Origin: an uncultured Clostridia bacterium
Lineage (GTDB): Bacteria; Bacillota; Clostridia; TANB77; UBA1234
Direction of reading: 5' to 3'
NCBI GenBank assembly: GCA_934149405.1
Contig: CAKPEV010000004.1
Span: 1-64,000, forward strand
DNA: 64,000 nt
Every line of letters begins with the position of its first letter. Position 1 is the first letter of the stretch. A program made the position numbers and the translations under genes. The notes under the pieces were generated by a model. The model was not told the DNA's origin and did no database searches. It saw only the letters and a list, made by a program, of their open reading frames with translations. Positions 1-8,657 of the stretch are shown piece by piece.

Positions 1-2486
1 TAATAGAAGTTTATTACGTTTGCAGTTTCATCTGCACTTATTTTTATTGTCTTTGTTGTTGGCTCTACTTTCGTATAGCCTGCAACATCTATTGCGTTTT
101 CTGTTACTTCTTCTTCTAATGTTCTACCATTCTCTGTCTTTGAGTTTGCTACTTTTGTTGTTGTATTTTCTAAATAGTAATTTACTGTATAGCTTAAATC
201 TGTTCTCTTTTCATAGTAGAATGTGATTTCATTTGTCCCTGTTGTTATTTCTACTTCACCGCTTGTTGGTGCTACTTTGTTGTATCCATCTATTTCGATT
301 GCACTCTCTGTTATCTTATCGCCAAATGTTTGGCTTTCAACAACCTTAGCAGGTGCTAGAACTTTATTTGTCTCTTTTTCTAGATATTTTACTGTATAAC
401 TTAAATCTGTTCTCTTCTCATAGTAGAATGTGATTTCATTCTTACCTGTTGTTATTTCCACTTCAACACTTGTTGGTGCCACTTTGTTGTATCCATCTAT
501 CTCAATTGCACTTTCTGTTATCTTATCTCCAAATGTTTGGTTTGTGGCATTCTTAGCAGGTGCTAAAACTTTATCTGTACCCTTTTCTAGATAGTTTACT
601 CTATAACTTAAGTCTGTTCTCTTTGCGTAGTACAAGTTTATTACATTTTCATTTAGACCTATTATTAATTCTTCTTTGTCTGCACTGTCATAATTGTAAC
701 CATCTATTGCAATTGCTTCATCTGTAGCTAATATCTTTGTTGAAAAGAATTGATTGTCTACAAATTTTGAAGTTGCAAGCTTAGTTGTTGTGCCTTTTAA
801 ATAATAATTTACTGTATAGGTTAAATCTTCAACCGTTACAGTAACAGTTGCTATTGTGTCGCCACTCTCGTTTCCATCTGATACTTTCACAGTGAATGTA
901 AATGTGCCTTTTTCGCTTGGAGTATATGTTATTCTACCTGTAACTGCATCAACTGTTGCCTCGCCACTTATTGGCTTTGTTTCTATTGTATATGTTAATT
1001 TATCTCCACTATCAGAATCGAATGCTACGATGTCTCCTGATGCTACTATTCCTAATTTTGTAGATAATACCAAATCTTCAGCTTGTGGTGCATTGTTTCC
1101 AACTTCAACTACTATGTCTTCGCTAGGTGTTGTTTCGCCATTTTCTACGAAATCGTATCTAATTTCTCCGTCATATTCTTCTCCGAAGCTGTTTCCTGCA
1201 TTATCTTTTACTGATACTGCTAATTTGTATTTTCCGTATTTAGTTGGTGTTTCAACTACTTGACCGTTTGAAAATGATGTCCATTCTCCTACTTTTACAA
1301 AGCTTTCTCCACTTTCAATGAACCAAGCATATTTTGCTGAAGCTTCATTTACTCCACTTACTTTATCTTCTGTTAAACCAGAAGGAATTACATCTTTTAA
1401 TGTTACTGATATTTTTTGTGTATGTGCAACGTTGCTCTTTGGATTTGTTTCATTATCTAAAACTTTTGCTTCTACATATGGTGCCATTGTATCAATTTTT
1501 AATGTAACTTTATTTGTTCCACTCGTTTTTCTGCCAGTCTTTTTAGCATATGCTGATACATCGTATACACCATCTGTTAAAAAGAACATATTCTTAAAAT
1601 CGTTTCCTGTAGTTGTTACATAATTTCTATCAACTGGATCTCTAGGATTTACCTTTTCATAAATTGTTGCTCCATCTGTTGTTGTAGTTATGTTTACATA
1701 AACGCCATCTATATCATCGTTCTTACATGAATTTTCATTGTTAAACCAACCATTTACTGTAGTAGCTGGCTTAAATTCATTTTTTCCTACCTCAACTATA
1801 ATGTTTATTGTAGGCATTTTGGTTGTTTTTGTTCTTCCATATGGTCTATCTATCTCGATTTTTTGTTCTAAAACATGTAATAATTCAACTGTTTCAGCTC
1901 TTGTAACATTTTGTAATATTTTTAATGTTCCATCTTCATAACCATTTATAAAGTTATATACTGAATAGCTGTGGATTGCTGTATATGCCCAATCTGCTAC
2001 TTCATTTCCATCAGAATATTGTGCTAGACCATCTACATGATCTTTTGGATATACTTCTTTATCAATCTTTAATATTCTTGATAATATAACTGTTGCTTCT
2101 TGTCTTGTAATCGGGTTTGAAGGTCTAAATGTGTTATCTTCGTAACCTGATATATATCCTTGTGCAACAGCAGCATATACGTATTTTGCATACCATGCAT
2201 CATCACTTATATCACTAAATTTTTTGTCTGTTTTACCATCTTTAAAGCCAAAAAAGTTATTTACAACTTTAACATATTCAGCTCTTGTGATAGTTTGATT
2301 TGGACGCATTGTTCCGTCTTCATATCCGTCAATGTATCCCTTATCTACGAATTCCATTATTTTTTTGTAACACCAATGGTTTGGTGCTAAATCTGGGTAT
2401 AGTTGACTCGCCATCGCTGTCATTGTTCCAAAAAGAATAACTAGGCCAAGTATTGCAGCCCCAATTCTTGTAACTGATTTTTTCAC
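1..2486 (-). CDS. SLH-domain cell-surface protein with MucBP-like repeats (3' end outside window)
   Basis: The GTG start at 2486 follows an AAAGGAG ribosome binding site and opens a signal peptide (VKKSVTRIGAAILGLVILFG). About 828 residues lie in the window. Three S-layer homology repeats follow the signal (motifs YEDGTMRPNQTITRAE, YEDNTFRPSNPITRQE, YEDGTLKILQNVTRAE), which normally bind secondary wall polymer and anchor the protein to the wall. Next come Ig/cadherin-like segments. At least four repeats of about 65 residues follow, of the type 'YxVNYxxKxTxKxLA...IDGYN...INxYY', resembling MucBP/adhesin repeats. The reading frame is open to base 1, so the C terminus is unseen. It is monocistronic here and divergent from the next gene. 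Adhesin or S-layer role is inference. Confidence 0.85.
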   Translation of the reverse strand, partial: MKKSVTRIGAAILGLVILFGTMTAMASQLYPDLAPNHWCYKKIMEFVDKGYIDGYEDGTMRPNQTITRAEYVKVVNNFFGFKDGKTDKKFSDISDDAWYAKYVYAAVAQGYISGYEDNTFRPSNPITRQEATVILSRILKIDKEVYPKDHVDGLAQYSDGNEVADWAYTAIHSYSVYNFINGYEDGTLKILQNVTRAETVELLHVLEQKIEIDRPYGRTKTTKMPTINIIVEVGKNEFKPATTVNGWFNNENSCKNDDIDGVYVNITTTTDGATIYEKVNPRDPVDRNYVTTTGNDFKNMFFLTDGVYDVSAYAKKTGRKTSGTNKVTLKIDTMAPYVEAKVLDNETNPKSNVAHTQKISVTLKDVIPSGLTEDKVSGVNEASAKYAWFIESGESFVKVGEWTSFSNGQVVETPTKYGKYKLAVSVKDNAGNSFGEEYDGEIRYDFVENGETTPSEDIVVEVGNNAPQAEDLVLSTKLGIVASGDIVAFDSDSGDKLTYTIETKPISGEATVDAVTGRITYTPSEKGTFTFTVKVSDGNESGDTIATVTVTVEDLTYTVNYYLKGTTTKLATSKFVDNQFFSTKILATDEAIAIDGYNYDSADKEELIIGLNENVINLYYAKRTDLSYRVNYLEKGTDKVLAPAKNATNQTFGDKITESAIEIDGYNKVAPTSVEVEITTGKNEITFYYEKRTDLSYTVKYLEKETNKVLAPAKVVESQTFGDKITESAIEIDGYNKVAPTSGEVEITTGTNEITFYYEKRTDLSYTVNYYLENTTTKVANSKTENGRTLEEEVTENAIDVAGYTKVEPTTKTIKISADETANVINFY

Positions 2487-2846
2487 AGAAAAATCAACTC
2501 CTTTCATAAATTTGCCAAGTAATCATATCACGTTTTTCAAAATTTGGAAAGATATTTTGTCATTTTTGTTTACGGAACTTTAAACTTCGCCATAAAAAAA
2601 TTTTTTTAGCGATCTTTTTCTTGTTTTGTAGGTTACATAATATTAAATTTCTTATAAACCATTTAATTCCGTAGTTCTTCCGCTCTTTTGATATTCTATC
2701 CTTTTTTTGGCATTTCAATCAATTTTATTATTTTTTTGAAAATTTAAACATTTTTTCACTTGTTTTAAAACCATATTTCCGTAGCATTTATTGTTTTTAT
2801 CTTATGTATACATCAGCCTATATCAAGCGATTGCGGTCTCAAAAAC

Positions 2847-2875
2847 TTTACTTTTGGCTTTTCAGATGCTATAAT
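2847..2875 (+). promoter_or_regulatory. Sigma-A-like promoter
   Basis: TTTACT, a 17-base spacer, then a perfect TATAAT at 2870-2875. It points at the secreted HExxH protein gene starting at 2992. The rest of the roughly 500-base intergenic stretch 2487-2846 is AT-rich and I see no gene in it. Confidence 0.6.
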
Positions 2876-2908
2876 ATAGTTATACAAAATAAATAAATTA
2901 GTAACATC

Positions 2909-2938
2909 AAAAGACCTTTAAAAAAAAAGGCCTTTTTT
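2909..2938 (+). terminator. Terminator-like hairpin in the 5' leader
   Basis: GACCTTT, an A-rich loop and AAAGGCC followed by TTTTTT form an intrinsic-terminator shape. It lies between the TATAAT promoter and the gene at 2992, so it would sit in that gene's leader as an attenuator. The stem carries one mismatch. Confidence 0.45.
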
Positions 2939-2991
2939 ATTATATAAAAATAATAAAAAAGTAAACTTTTTTAGTAAAGGTGGTGGCTAGT

Positions 2992-3855
2992 ATGAAAACA
3001 CTAATTAAAAAAATAATACCAACAACAATATTAACATTAACAATTGGAACAATTAGTTTTGCTGGAGATACAGTTCCATTCTTCTATAATGTATTACCTG
3101 AATTCGATTCTAATTCCATTATAAATTCAAAAAATGATGTAATTAGCTTTGATTTATGGGAAGATGAAGAAAAAGTTTTTGTTAATGGCGAAGAAGTTCA
3201 AATACTAGACAATCACTTTGTAATTGACACTTATGGTTTAAGCGGAAAACAAGAATTTGTCATCACAAATGACAAAAACGAAAACGTTATTTATACATAT
3301 TATATTTCAGATGAAGATGGTTTCGTAGCAGATTATGAAGATGAAGAAATCGGTAACAAAGATGTTTATGTTACTACTTATGAAAGTGTTAAATTTATCT
3401 ATACTGAAAAAGATGCTAGAAGCGTAGAAAAAGTAATTAATCTTTTAGACAATATGCCTACTCAAATGAAAGAAAATCTAAAAGAAATCAAAATGGTTCC
3501 TAGCAAAACAAGAGGTAATGTAGCTGGCGTAACTAAATATGATAGTATCACATTCTATGGTTTATCTTCTTATAGAAGTGAAACTTTTGAAAACATTGTT
3601 TATCACGAAGTTGCTCATACATGGGCTTACGAACTAATTAGAACTAAAGTTTTAGATTTTAATTATAGCGAATACAGTAATTTAGCCCGCGAAGACGACA
3701 ATTACGTTAGCAATTATTCAAGAAAAGCGATTGTTAGAAATGATGACTACAGTGAAGATTTTGCAGAAAGCGTTGCATTCTACATGATTGATAGTGAAGA
3801 CTTTGAAATTAACCACCCTGCAAGAGCAGAATTTATTAGTTCTATTATTGATTAA
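2992..3855 (+). CDS. Secreted HExxH metallopeptidase-like protein
   Basis: 287 residues. I chose ATG 2992 rather than the in-frame GTG at 2980 because AAAGGTGG lies 8 bases upstream and the protein then opens with a clean signal peptide (MKTLIKKIIPTTILTLTIG). Residues about 205-215 carry YHEVAHTWAYE, an HExxH zinc-binding motif. A downstream EDFAESVAFYM segment could supply the third ligand, as in gluzincin-type peptidases and ImmA/toxin-like lethal factor folds. An acidic N-terminal half (residues 30-130) has no motif I recognise. Family, substrate and activity are inferred from the motif only. It stands alone, with its own promoter and terminator. Confidence 0.75.
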   Translation: MKTLIKKIIPTTILTLTIGTISFAGDTVPFFYNVLPEFDSNSIINSKNDVISFDLWEDEEKVFVNGEEVQILDNHFVIDTYGLSGKQEFVITNDKNENVIYTYYISDEDGFVADYEDEEIGNKDVYVTTYESVKFIYTEKDARSVEKVINLLDNMPTQMKENLKEIKMVPSKTRGNVAGVTKYDSITFYGLSSYRSETFENIVYHEVAHTWAYELIRTKVLDFNYSEYSNLAREDDNYVSNYSRKAIVRNDDYSEDFAESVAFYMIDSEDFEINHPARAEFISSIID

Positions 3856-3878
3856 AACCGCTTGGTCTCTTATATATG

Positions 3879-3918
3879 AAAAAGAAGTTTGAATTTAACC
3901 CACTCAAACTTCTTTTTT
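3879..3918. terminator. Bidirectional terminator
   Basis: AAGAAGTTTGA paired with TCAAACTTCTT, flanked by A and T runs. It is shared by the convergent HExxH gene and rho. Confidence 0.85.
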
Positions 3919-3975
3919 ATTTGTTGGTATAGCATCTGCTAAACTTTATTTTTACTCAATGCATATACAATTAAA

Positions 3976-5295
3976 CTATATTTTAAACTTGTCTAAGAAC
4001 TCTTGATTTGTCTTTGTTGCAACTATCATTCTTATTAAGTTTTCTGTGATATTTTGTACATTGCCTTCATTTAATGCTGTACGAATCTTCCATACAGTAT
4101 CTAGTTCTTTTTTATCCTGCAATAAATCTTCTTTTCTTGTTCCTGATTTGTTTATATCGATTGCTGGGAATATTCTCTTTTCTGATAATTTTCTATCTAA
4201 GTATACTTCCATATTTCCAGTTCCTTTAAACTCTTCGAATATTACATCATCCATTCTGCTTCCAGTTTCTATTAGACCTGTAGCAAGTATTGTAAGGCTT
4301 CCACCTTCTTCTATATTTCTTGCAGCACCAAAAAATCTCTTTGGCTTATGTAATGCAGCTGGATCAAAACCTCCTGATAATGTTCTTCCTGATGATGGTA
4401 TTACTAGGTTATATGCTCTTGCAAGCCTTGTGATACTGTCAAGTAATATTACAACATCTTTCTTTTGTTCAACTAGTCTTTTTGCTCTTTCTAGAACTAT
4501 TTCTGCAACTTTTACATGGTGCTCTGGCATTTCATCAAATGTTGAATATATTACATCTCCTCTTATTGAACGCTTCATATCTGTAACTTCTTCTGGTCTT
4601 TCGTCTATTAAAAGAACTATTAGCTCTACCTCTGGATGATTAGTTGTTATGCTATTTGCAAGCTTTTTAAGAAGTGTTGTTTTACCTACTTTTGGCGGTG
4701 CAACAATCATTCCTCTTTGACCGAATCCTATTGGTGCCATTAAATCTATTATTCTTGTCGAATATTCAGTTGGCACTGTTTCTAGATGTATTCTTCTATT
4801 TGGATATATTGGTGTTAAATCGTCAAAACTCTTCCTTTTTAGTGATACTTCTGGTAAATCACCATTTATAGTATTAACATATATTAATGCTGAAAATTTT
4901 TCGGTTTCCTTTGGTGTTCTGGCAATTCCTTGAACCTTATCTCCTGTTGCAAGCTTGAATCTTTTTATCTGAATTGGTGATACATATATATCTTTCGGTG
5001 TTGATAAGTAATTTTCACCTCTTAAAAAACCAAAGCCGTCTGGTAATACTTCTAACACACCTTCAGCAGAATAATCTCCTGGTTGGCTTGCTTCAGCTAA
5101 AGGCTTTTTATTTGTTTCTGCTTGCTCGATCTTAACATTTTCATCAGTAATCTCTTCTTTTTTACTATCGTTATGTTCTTGCATAATAGCCTCAATTAAT
5201 GCTTCTTTGTTTAGTTTACTAGCACCTTTTATACCTTTTTGCTTTGCAAGTTCTCGAAGATCAATGAGCGAAAGTGAATTTAACTCTTCTCCCAT
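3976..5295 (-). CDS. rho: Transcription termination factor Rho
   Basis: 439 residues. This is the hexameric RNA-dependent ATPase that terminates transcription. Order: a SAP/Rho-N helical domain (residues 5-40), an acidic linker, a cold-shock-type RNA-binding domain (about 75-145, FGFLRGENYL), then the RecA-like motor with Walker A PPKVGKTTLLK, Walker B VLLIDERPEEV, the Q-loop/R-loop region (LSGGFDPAALHKPKRFFGAAR) and a C-terminal helix. The start is set by AAAGGAGATAAATTATG. It sits downstream of an S1-domain gene with a short hairpin between. All CGG trinucleotides here are in the NNC-GGN phase and cause no frame break. Confidence 0.98.
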   Translation of the reverse strand: MGEELNSLSLIDLRELAKQKGIKGASKLNKEALIEAIMQEHNDSKKEEITDENVKIEQAETNKKPLAEASQPGDYSAEGVLEVLPDGFGFLRGENYLSTPKDIYVSPIQIKRFKLATGDKVQGIARTPKETEKFSALIYVNTINGDLPEVSLKRKSFDDLTPIYPNRRIHLETVPTEYSTRIIDLMAPIGFGQRGMIVAPPKVGKTTLLKKLANSITTNHPEVELIVLLIDERPEEVTDMKRSIRGDVIYSTFDEMPEHHVKVAEIVLERAKRLVEQKKDVVILLDSITRLARAYNLVIPSSGRTLSGGFDPAALHKPKRFFGAARNIEEGGSLTILATGLIETGSRMDDVIFEEFKGTGNMEVYLDRKLSEKRIFPAIDINKSGTRKEDLLQDKKELDTVWKIRTALNEGNVQNITENLIRMIVATKTNQEFLDKFKI

Positions 5296-5343
5296 AATTT
5301 ATCTCCTTTCTATATTCATATAAATCTTATTTGGAAATTTGAT

Positions 5344-5363
5344 ATGGGCGAATAACCGCCCAT
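5344..5363. other. Perfect GC-rich inverted repeat between the S1 gene and rho
   Basis: ATGGGCG and CGCCCAT with a 6-base loop. No T run follows on the minus strand, so it is more likely an RNA-stability or processing hairpin than a full terminator. Confidence 0.5.
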
Positions 5364-5380
5364 ACTAAAGAATTCTATAC

Positions 5381-5782
5381 TTAAGAATGTTTCCTTGAAT
5401 ATCCTCTTTTTGAATCTATATTACGTTTTAAATCTAATTGTCTTTCATCACTATCTTTTAAAAATTTTGAAAGCATATCATCTAAAGTCATTGGTTCCTG
5501 GTTTTCAACTCTTTTTTCTCTTCTTTCGTTGAACTTACGCTCCTTTGGTGGCAATGCTTTCTTTATTGAAAGTGCAATTTTTCCATTATCGTCAATCGAT
5601 AGCACCTTTACCTTTACTGTGTCACCAGAATTTAAAACTGTATGAATATCTTCTACATAATCTCTTGATACTTCAGATATATGAACAAGTCCGCTTTTTC
5701 CATCCTCTAATTTTACGAAAACTCCATAGTTCATTATATCTGTAACTTTTCCCTCTACAATATCGCCCACACTTACTGGCAT
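5381..5782 (-). CDS. S1 RNA-binding domain protein (YabR-like)
   Basis: 133 residues. Residues 4-72 form one S1 OB-fold (VGDIVEGKVTDIMNYGVFVK, then GLVHISEVS), followed by a basic, disordered tail rich in R/E/K. Small single-S1 proteins of this type (YabR, general stress protein 13) sit next to divIC/ftsB in many Firmicutes and bind ribosomes or RNA. Here it follows ftsB and precedes rho on the same strand. Start supported by AAAAGGAGGAAATTTTTTATG. Confidence 0.88.
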   Translation of the reverse strand: MPVSVGDIVEGKVTDIMNYGVFVKLEDGKSGLVHISEVSRDYVEDIHTVLNSGDTVKVKVLSIDDNGKIALSIKKALPPKERKFNERREKRVENQEPMTLDDMLSKFLKDSDERQLDLKRNIDSKRGYSRKHS

Positions 5783-5887
5783 ATAAAAAATTTCCTCCTT
5801 TTGAACATTTTCTTTCTGTATTTTACATCATTTTTCCAATATAGTCAACAAATAATCCGTTGAAATCAGTGCTTATACCGCCACATA

Positions 5888-5916
5888 AAAAGGATGACCG
5901 ATTAAGTCATCCTTTT
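5888..5916 (-). terminator. Intrinsic terminator after ftsB
   Basis: AAAAGGATGAC pairs with GTCATCCTTTT and is followed by TTTTT on the minus strand. It overlaps the ftsB stop codon and ends the yabP-yabQ-ftsB transcript. Confidence 0.8.
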
Positions 5917-6193
5917 ATATGCTTGCATCCACAAAAATAATCTCATATGGCATTACTAATCCTAACTTTTCGCGTGCCACTTCTTCTATATATTCATCAC
6001 TATTTATATTTTTCTTAGTTTCTAAAAGTTGTTCATGTCGCATTTCTTCATTTTCGCACAATGTAACATACTTTTCTTTTTCATCAGCAATATTCTTAAG
6101 CTCTACTTCTTGCTCTATCATCGTATATATTCCATATACAAAAACAAGTGTAACTGTAAAAGTATACAAAAGCTTTTTTAAAAAATTTTTCAT
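5915..6193 (-). CDS. ftsB: Septum formation initiator FtsB/DivIC
   Basis: 92 residues. A short cytoplasmic N terminus, one membrane span (residues 8-27, LLYTFTVTLVFVYGIYTMI), an extracytoplasmic coiled coil, then the family signature YIEEVAREKLGLVMPYEIIF. FtsB/DivIC joins FtsL and DivIB in the divisome. It follows yabQ, the usual order in spore formers. Size is typical. Confidence 0.92.
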   Translation of the reverse strand: MKNFLKKLLYTFTVTLVFVYGIYTMIEQEVELKNIADEKEKYVTLCENEEMRHEQLLETKKNINSDEYIEEVAREKLGLVMPYEIIFVDASI

Positions 6194-6247
6194 CTTATCA
6201 CCCTTTGTCTTCTGTAAAAGTCTTATGTAATATATTCAACAAAAACT

Positions 6248-6647
6248 TTAAAAATCCTGCTTTATTTCCTTATTTTTTCTATCAAATTTAATTTTTCCTA
6301 TCATCTTTTTTATAATCAAGACTAGTTTTTTAAAGATATTTTCTATAGCATCAAAAATGGTGCCAAAAATTTTTAATATCAGCTTGCTAAGAATTAAAAG
6401 ATAAAACATTGAACCGCAATGCATAGCCAACAAACATGTAGCCTCTTAAATCACCATCATTAGTCACAAAAGCACTTATTATAATAATTAAAGTTACTAT
6501 TATTCCATAAAAAATATCTTGTATGTATACAGTTAAGTCTCTAGTCTTTTGGTTTCTTCGAGTCAGTCTAAAAAAATCAAAAATCAGTGTCAATATTGCT
6601 CCTATAATTATTGACCAAAAGAAAACATATACCTCTCTTGTAATCAT
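6248..6647 (-). CDS. yabQ: Spore cortex biosynthesis protein YabQ, expressed through a +1 frameshift
   Basis: 132 residues when read through a +1 shift at the in-frame CGG (6414-6416). Membrane protein needed for the spore cortex in Bacillus. The first frame gives residues 1-77 (MITREVYVFFWSIIIGAILTL, FDFFRLTRR) with membrane helices. Without the shift the frame ends nine codons later. Skipping the C continues as ALGSMFYLLILSKLILKIF, the conserved final helix and basic tail of YabQ. Total length 400 bases = 3n+1, as a single +1 shift requires. Start: GAGGTGAGGAAAAATG. It lies directly after yabP. Confidence 0.85.
6414..6416 (-). other. +1 frameshift site in yabQ (TTG CGG T)
   Basis: Codon before: TTG. 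CGG-T is read as GGT (Gly78). Zero frame would stop at TAG nine codons on. Confidence 0.82.
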
Positions 6648-6661
6648 TTTTCCTCACCTCT

Positions 6662-6953
6662 TTACTTAAATATCTTGGTAAGGACACTCTCGCCTTTTTT
6701 TCCTGCATGCGATTTATCATTATATACAAGTGAAGATATTTCACCTTCAACACTCAATTCTGCATTTTCTAAATTAAACTTATTAAGCCTTAAATCATCT
6801 CCTTTTACTATCAAGATGCCGTAGCTCTGTGTCAAGTGTTACAACTTGCTCGTCAAAATTCAGTACATCTAACACACCAGATACATTTAGAGTATTTCTA
6901 TTTTCTAAAATAATATTTTGCATTTTTGTAATATCTTTTTCATCATATCCCAT
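6662..6953 (-). CDS. yabP: Sporulation protein YabP, expressed through a +1 frameshift
   Basis: 96 residues with a +1 shift at CGG 6819-6821. YabP is a small spore-morphogenesis protein adjacent to yabQ. The start chosen is ATG 6953, with GGGAGG seven bases upstream. The first frame gives the family core ENRNTLNVSGVLDVLNFDEQ and DTEL. The shifted frame gives GILIVKGDDLRLNKFNLEN and ELSVEGEISSLVY, then a basic C terminus, matching YabP throughout. Length 292 = 3n+1. Unshifted product would lack the C-terminal half. Confidence 0.85.
6819..6821 (-). other. +1 frameshift site in yabP (CTA CGG C)
   Basis: Codon before: CTA. CGG-C is read as GGC (Gly) at ...DTEL-G-ILIVKG. Zero frame stops at TGA eight codons after the CGG. 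Confidence 0.85.
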
Positions 6954-7015
6954 ACAATATCCTCCCTTGTACATCATTATGGTATAGTTATATTCATAGG
7001 ATATTTATTATATTA

Positions 7016-7729
7016 CTAAATTTTTTGACACATATTATCATGCATTTTCGCCAGTGCCTTTTTTTCGATTCTTGAAACTTGAACTTGTGATGTTCCTATT
7101 ATTCTAGCCACTTGTGCCTGTGTCATCTCTCGATAATATCTGTATATAATTATTCTCCTCTCGTTTTCATCTAATATCTCTAACATTGATTCTATTGCCA
7201 TTTTGTCTATAACCTTATCATAATCATTGTCTTTCATCACAATTTTTTCGCCAACTGTGTCATCGTCTTTTTCACCAGTAATTGTTTTATCTAATGAGTC
7301 GACATATGATGTTGCTTCCATCGCAAGCACGATGTCTTCTTTTGAAATTTCAAGTTTTTCGGATATTTCTTCGATTGTAAGTTCTACCCCATGATTTTTC
7401 AAAGTAGTTTCTTGAATTTCTCTAATTTTACTTGCAATTTCTTTTAAACTTCTACTTACCTTTACCATTCCATCATCTCTTAAAAAGCGTTTTATTTCAC
7501 CAATTATCATGGTAACTGCATATGTAGATAGTTTATTCTCAAATTCTAAATTAAATCGCTTTATGGCTTTTATAAAACCTAAGCAACCGATTTGAAATAA
7601 ATCTTCTTTATCGTATCCTCTGTTATAAAATCTTTTTACTACATTCCACACTAATCCAACGTTTTCATTTATTATTTTAGTCATTGCTTCTTCATCGCCA
7701 TTTTGAGCACGCTCTATTAGCTCGTTCAT
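7016..7729 (-). CDS. sigF: RNA polymerase sporulation sigma factor SigF
   Basis: 237 residues. Forespore-specific sigma factor of the sigma-70 family. Region 2 is at about 15-85 (GLVWNVVKRFYNRGYDKEDLFQIGCLGFIKAIKRF, cited in part), region 3 at about 90-150, and region 4 with a helix-turn-helix at 195-230 (REMTQAQVARIIGTSQVQVSRIEKKAL). Third gene of spoIIAA-spoIIAB-sigF; its start overlaps the spoIIAB stop by 4 bases (ATGA). Controlled post-translationally by SpoIIAB/SpoIIAA. Confidence 0.97.
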   Translation of the reverse strand: MNELIERAQNGDEEAMTKIINENVGLVWNVVKRFYNRGYDKEDLFQIGCLGFIKAIKRFNLEFENKLSTYAVTMIIGEIKRFLRDDGMVKVSRSLKEIASKIREIQETTLKNHGVELTIEEISEKLEISKEDIVLAMEATSYVDSLDKTITGEKDDDTVGEKIVMKDNDYDKVIDKMAIESMLEILDENERRIIIYRYYREMTQAQVARIIGTSQVQVSRIEKKALAKMHDNMCQKI

Positions 7730-8151
7730 ACGACCTCCTTTATTTCTTTTTTCATATACACTTTTGTGCCCATTCCAACTATAGATTCAACTTTCATTTC
7801 ATCCATAAAGTTTTCCATAATTGTAAAGCCCATACCAGACCTATCCATGTTAGGATTACTTGTATATAATGGCTGTTTTGCCATTTCTATGTTTTCTATG
7901 CCTTTGCCATAGTCTATTATTTCTATCTCTGCAACTCTATTTGTAAGTTTGCACTTTATATGTATAATTCCCTCTTTATCTCCGTAGCCATGAATTATGG
8001 AGTTTGTGACAGCTTCTGACACTGCTGTTTTTATGTCTGCGAGTTCTTCTATTGTCGGATCAAGTTGCGAGACAAATGCAGCAACCGCAATCCTTGCAAA
8101 AGCTTCATTACATGATTTACTTTTTATTTCTAGCTTCATTTCATTATCCAT
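7726..8151 (-). CDS. spoIIAB: Anti-sigma-F factor SpoIIAB (serine kinase)
   Basis: 141 residues. GHKL-type ATPase/kinase that holds SigF inactive and phosphorylates SpoIIAA. N box: EAVTNSIIHGYGD (residues about 45-58). G1 box: DYGKGIEN. G2 box: DRSGMGFTIMENFMD. Start overlaps the end of spoIIAA by 8 bases, so translation is likely coupled, which matters because spoIIAA needs a frameshift to reach that point. Confidence 0.97.
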   Translation of the reverse strand: MDNEMKLEIKSKSCNEAFARIAVAAFVSQLDPTIEELADIKTAVSEAVTNSIIHGYGDKEGIIHIKCKLTNRVAEIEIIDYGKGIENIEMAKQPLYTSNPNMDRSGMGFTIMENFMDEMKVESIVGMGTKVYMKKEIKEVV

Positions 8152-8471
8152 TTATAGTTTCCTCCTCTACTATTGGTATTATTTTAAATATGCCTGACAT
8201 TTTAAAGATTCTCTTCATTTCATTGTTTAGATTCTTCATTTCTGCTGTGCCACCAAATCTTATGAGTTGCTTATATCTTCCGAAGAAGCATGCCTATCCC
8301 AGAGCTATCCATAAAATTCACTTTTTCAAAATCAAACATTACCTTATGTGGCAAATATTTTCTTATCACATCATCTGTTTTTCTTGAAATTTCTAGGCAA
8401 GTATGATGGTCAATTTCACCACTAAAATTTATCGTAAGTAGCCTTTGATTTTCATCGTATTCTGCAAACAT
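8144..8471 (-). CDS. spoIIAA: Anti-anti-sigma factor SpoIIAA, expressed through a +1 frameshift
   Basis: 108 residues with a +1 shift at CGG 8280-8282. STAS-domain protein that releases SigF when dephosphorylated. The phosphorylated serine lies in FMDSSGIGMLL (residues about 53-63), just before the shift. Unshifted translation stops three codons after it, at 66 residues, without the second half of the STAS fold. The shifted frame gives GRYKQLIRFGGTAEMKNLNN and RIFKMSGIFKIIPIVE, the standard STAS ending. Length 328 = 3n+1. Start: AAAGGAGGAAATAATATATG; a TATAAT lies about 40 bases upstream. Confidence 0.93.
8280..8282 (-). other. +1 frameshift site in spoIIAA (CTT CGG A)
   Basis: Codon before: CTT. 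CGG-A is read as GGA (Gly64) at GMLL-G-RYKQL. Zero frame stops at TAA three codons later. Confidence 0.9.
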
Positions 8472-8594
8472 ATATTATTTCCTCCTTTGTATTTTTTATA
8501 CAGATTATACATAAAATCTTGTAAAAAATTTGTTGAAGTTGGGTATGAAACGAAAATTTTTTATTTCTTTTTGCATTATCACTTAATTTCTCCA

Positions 8595-8623
8595 TTGTAT
8601 TCTTGATTTTTTTGATATATAAT
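8595..8623 (+). promoter_or_regulatory. Promoter for asnS
   Basis: TTGTAT, 17 bases, TATAAT (8618-8623), about 35 bases before the asnS start. Confidence 0.55.
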
Positions 8624-8657
8624 ACACTCATATTTTACAGATATGGGAGGAAAATTT

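Noticed and set aside
4046..4639. Long plus-strand ORF of 197 codons opposite rho
   Set aside because: Shadow of the strongly conserved rho coding strand; no independent support.
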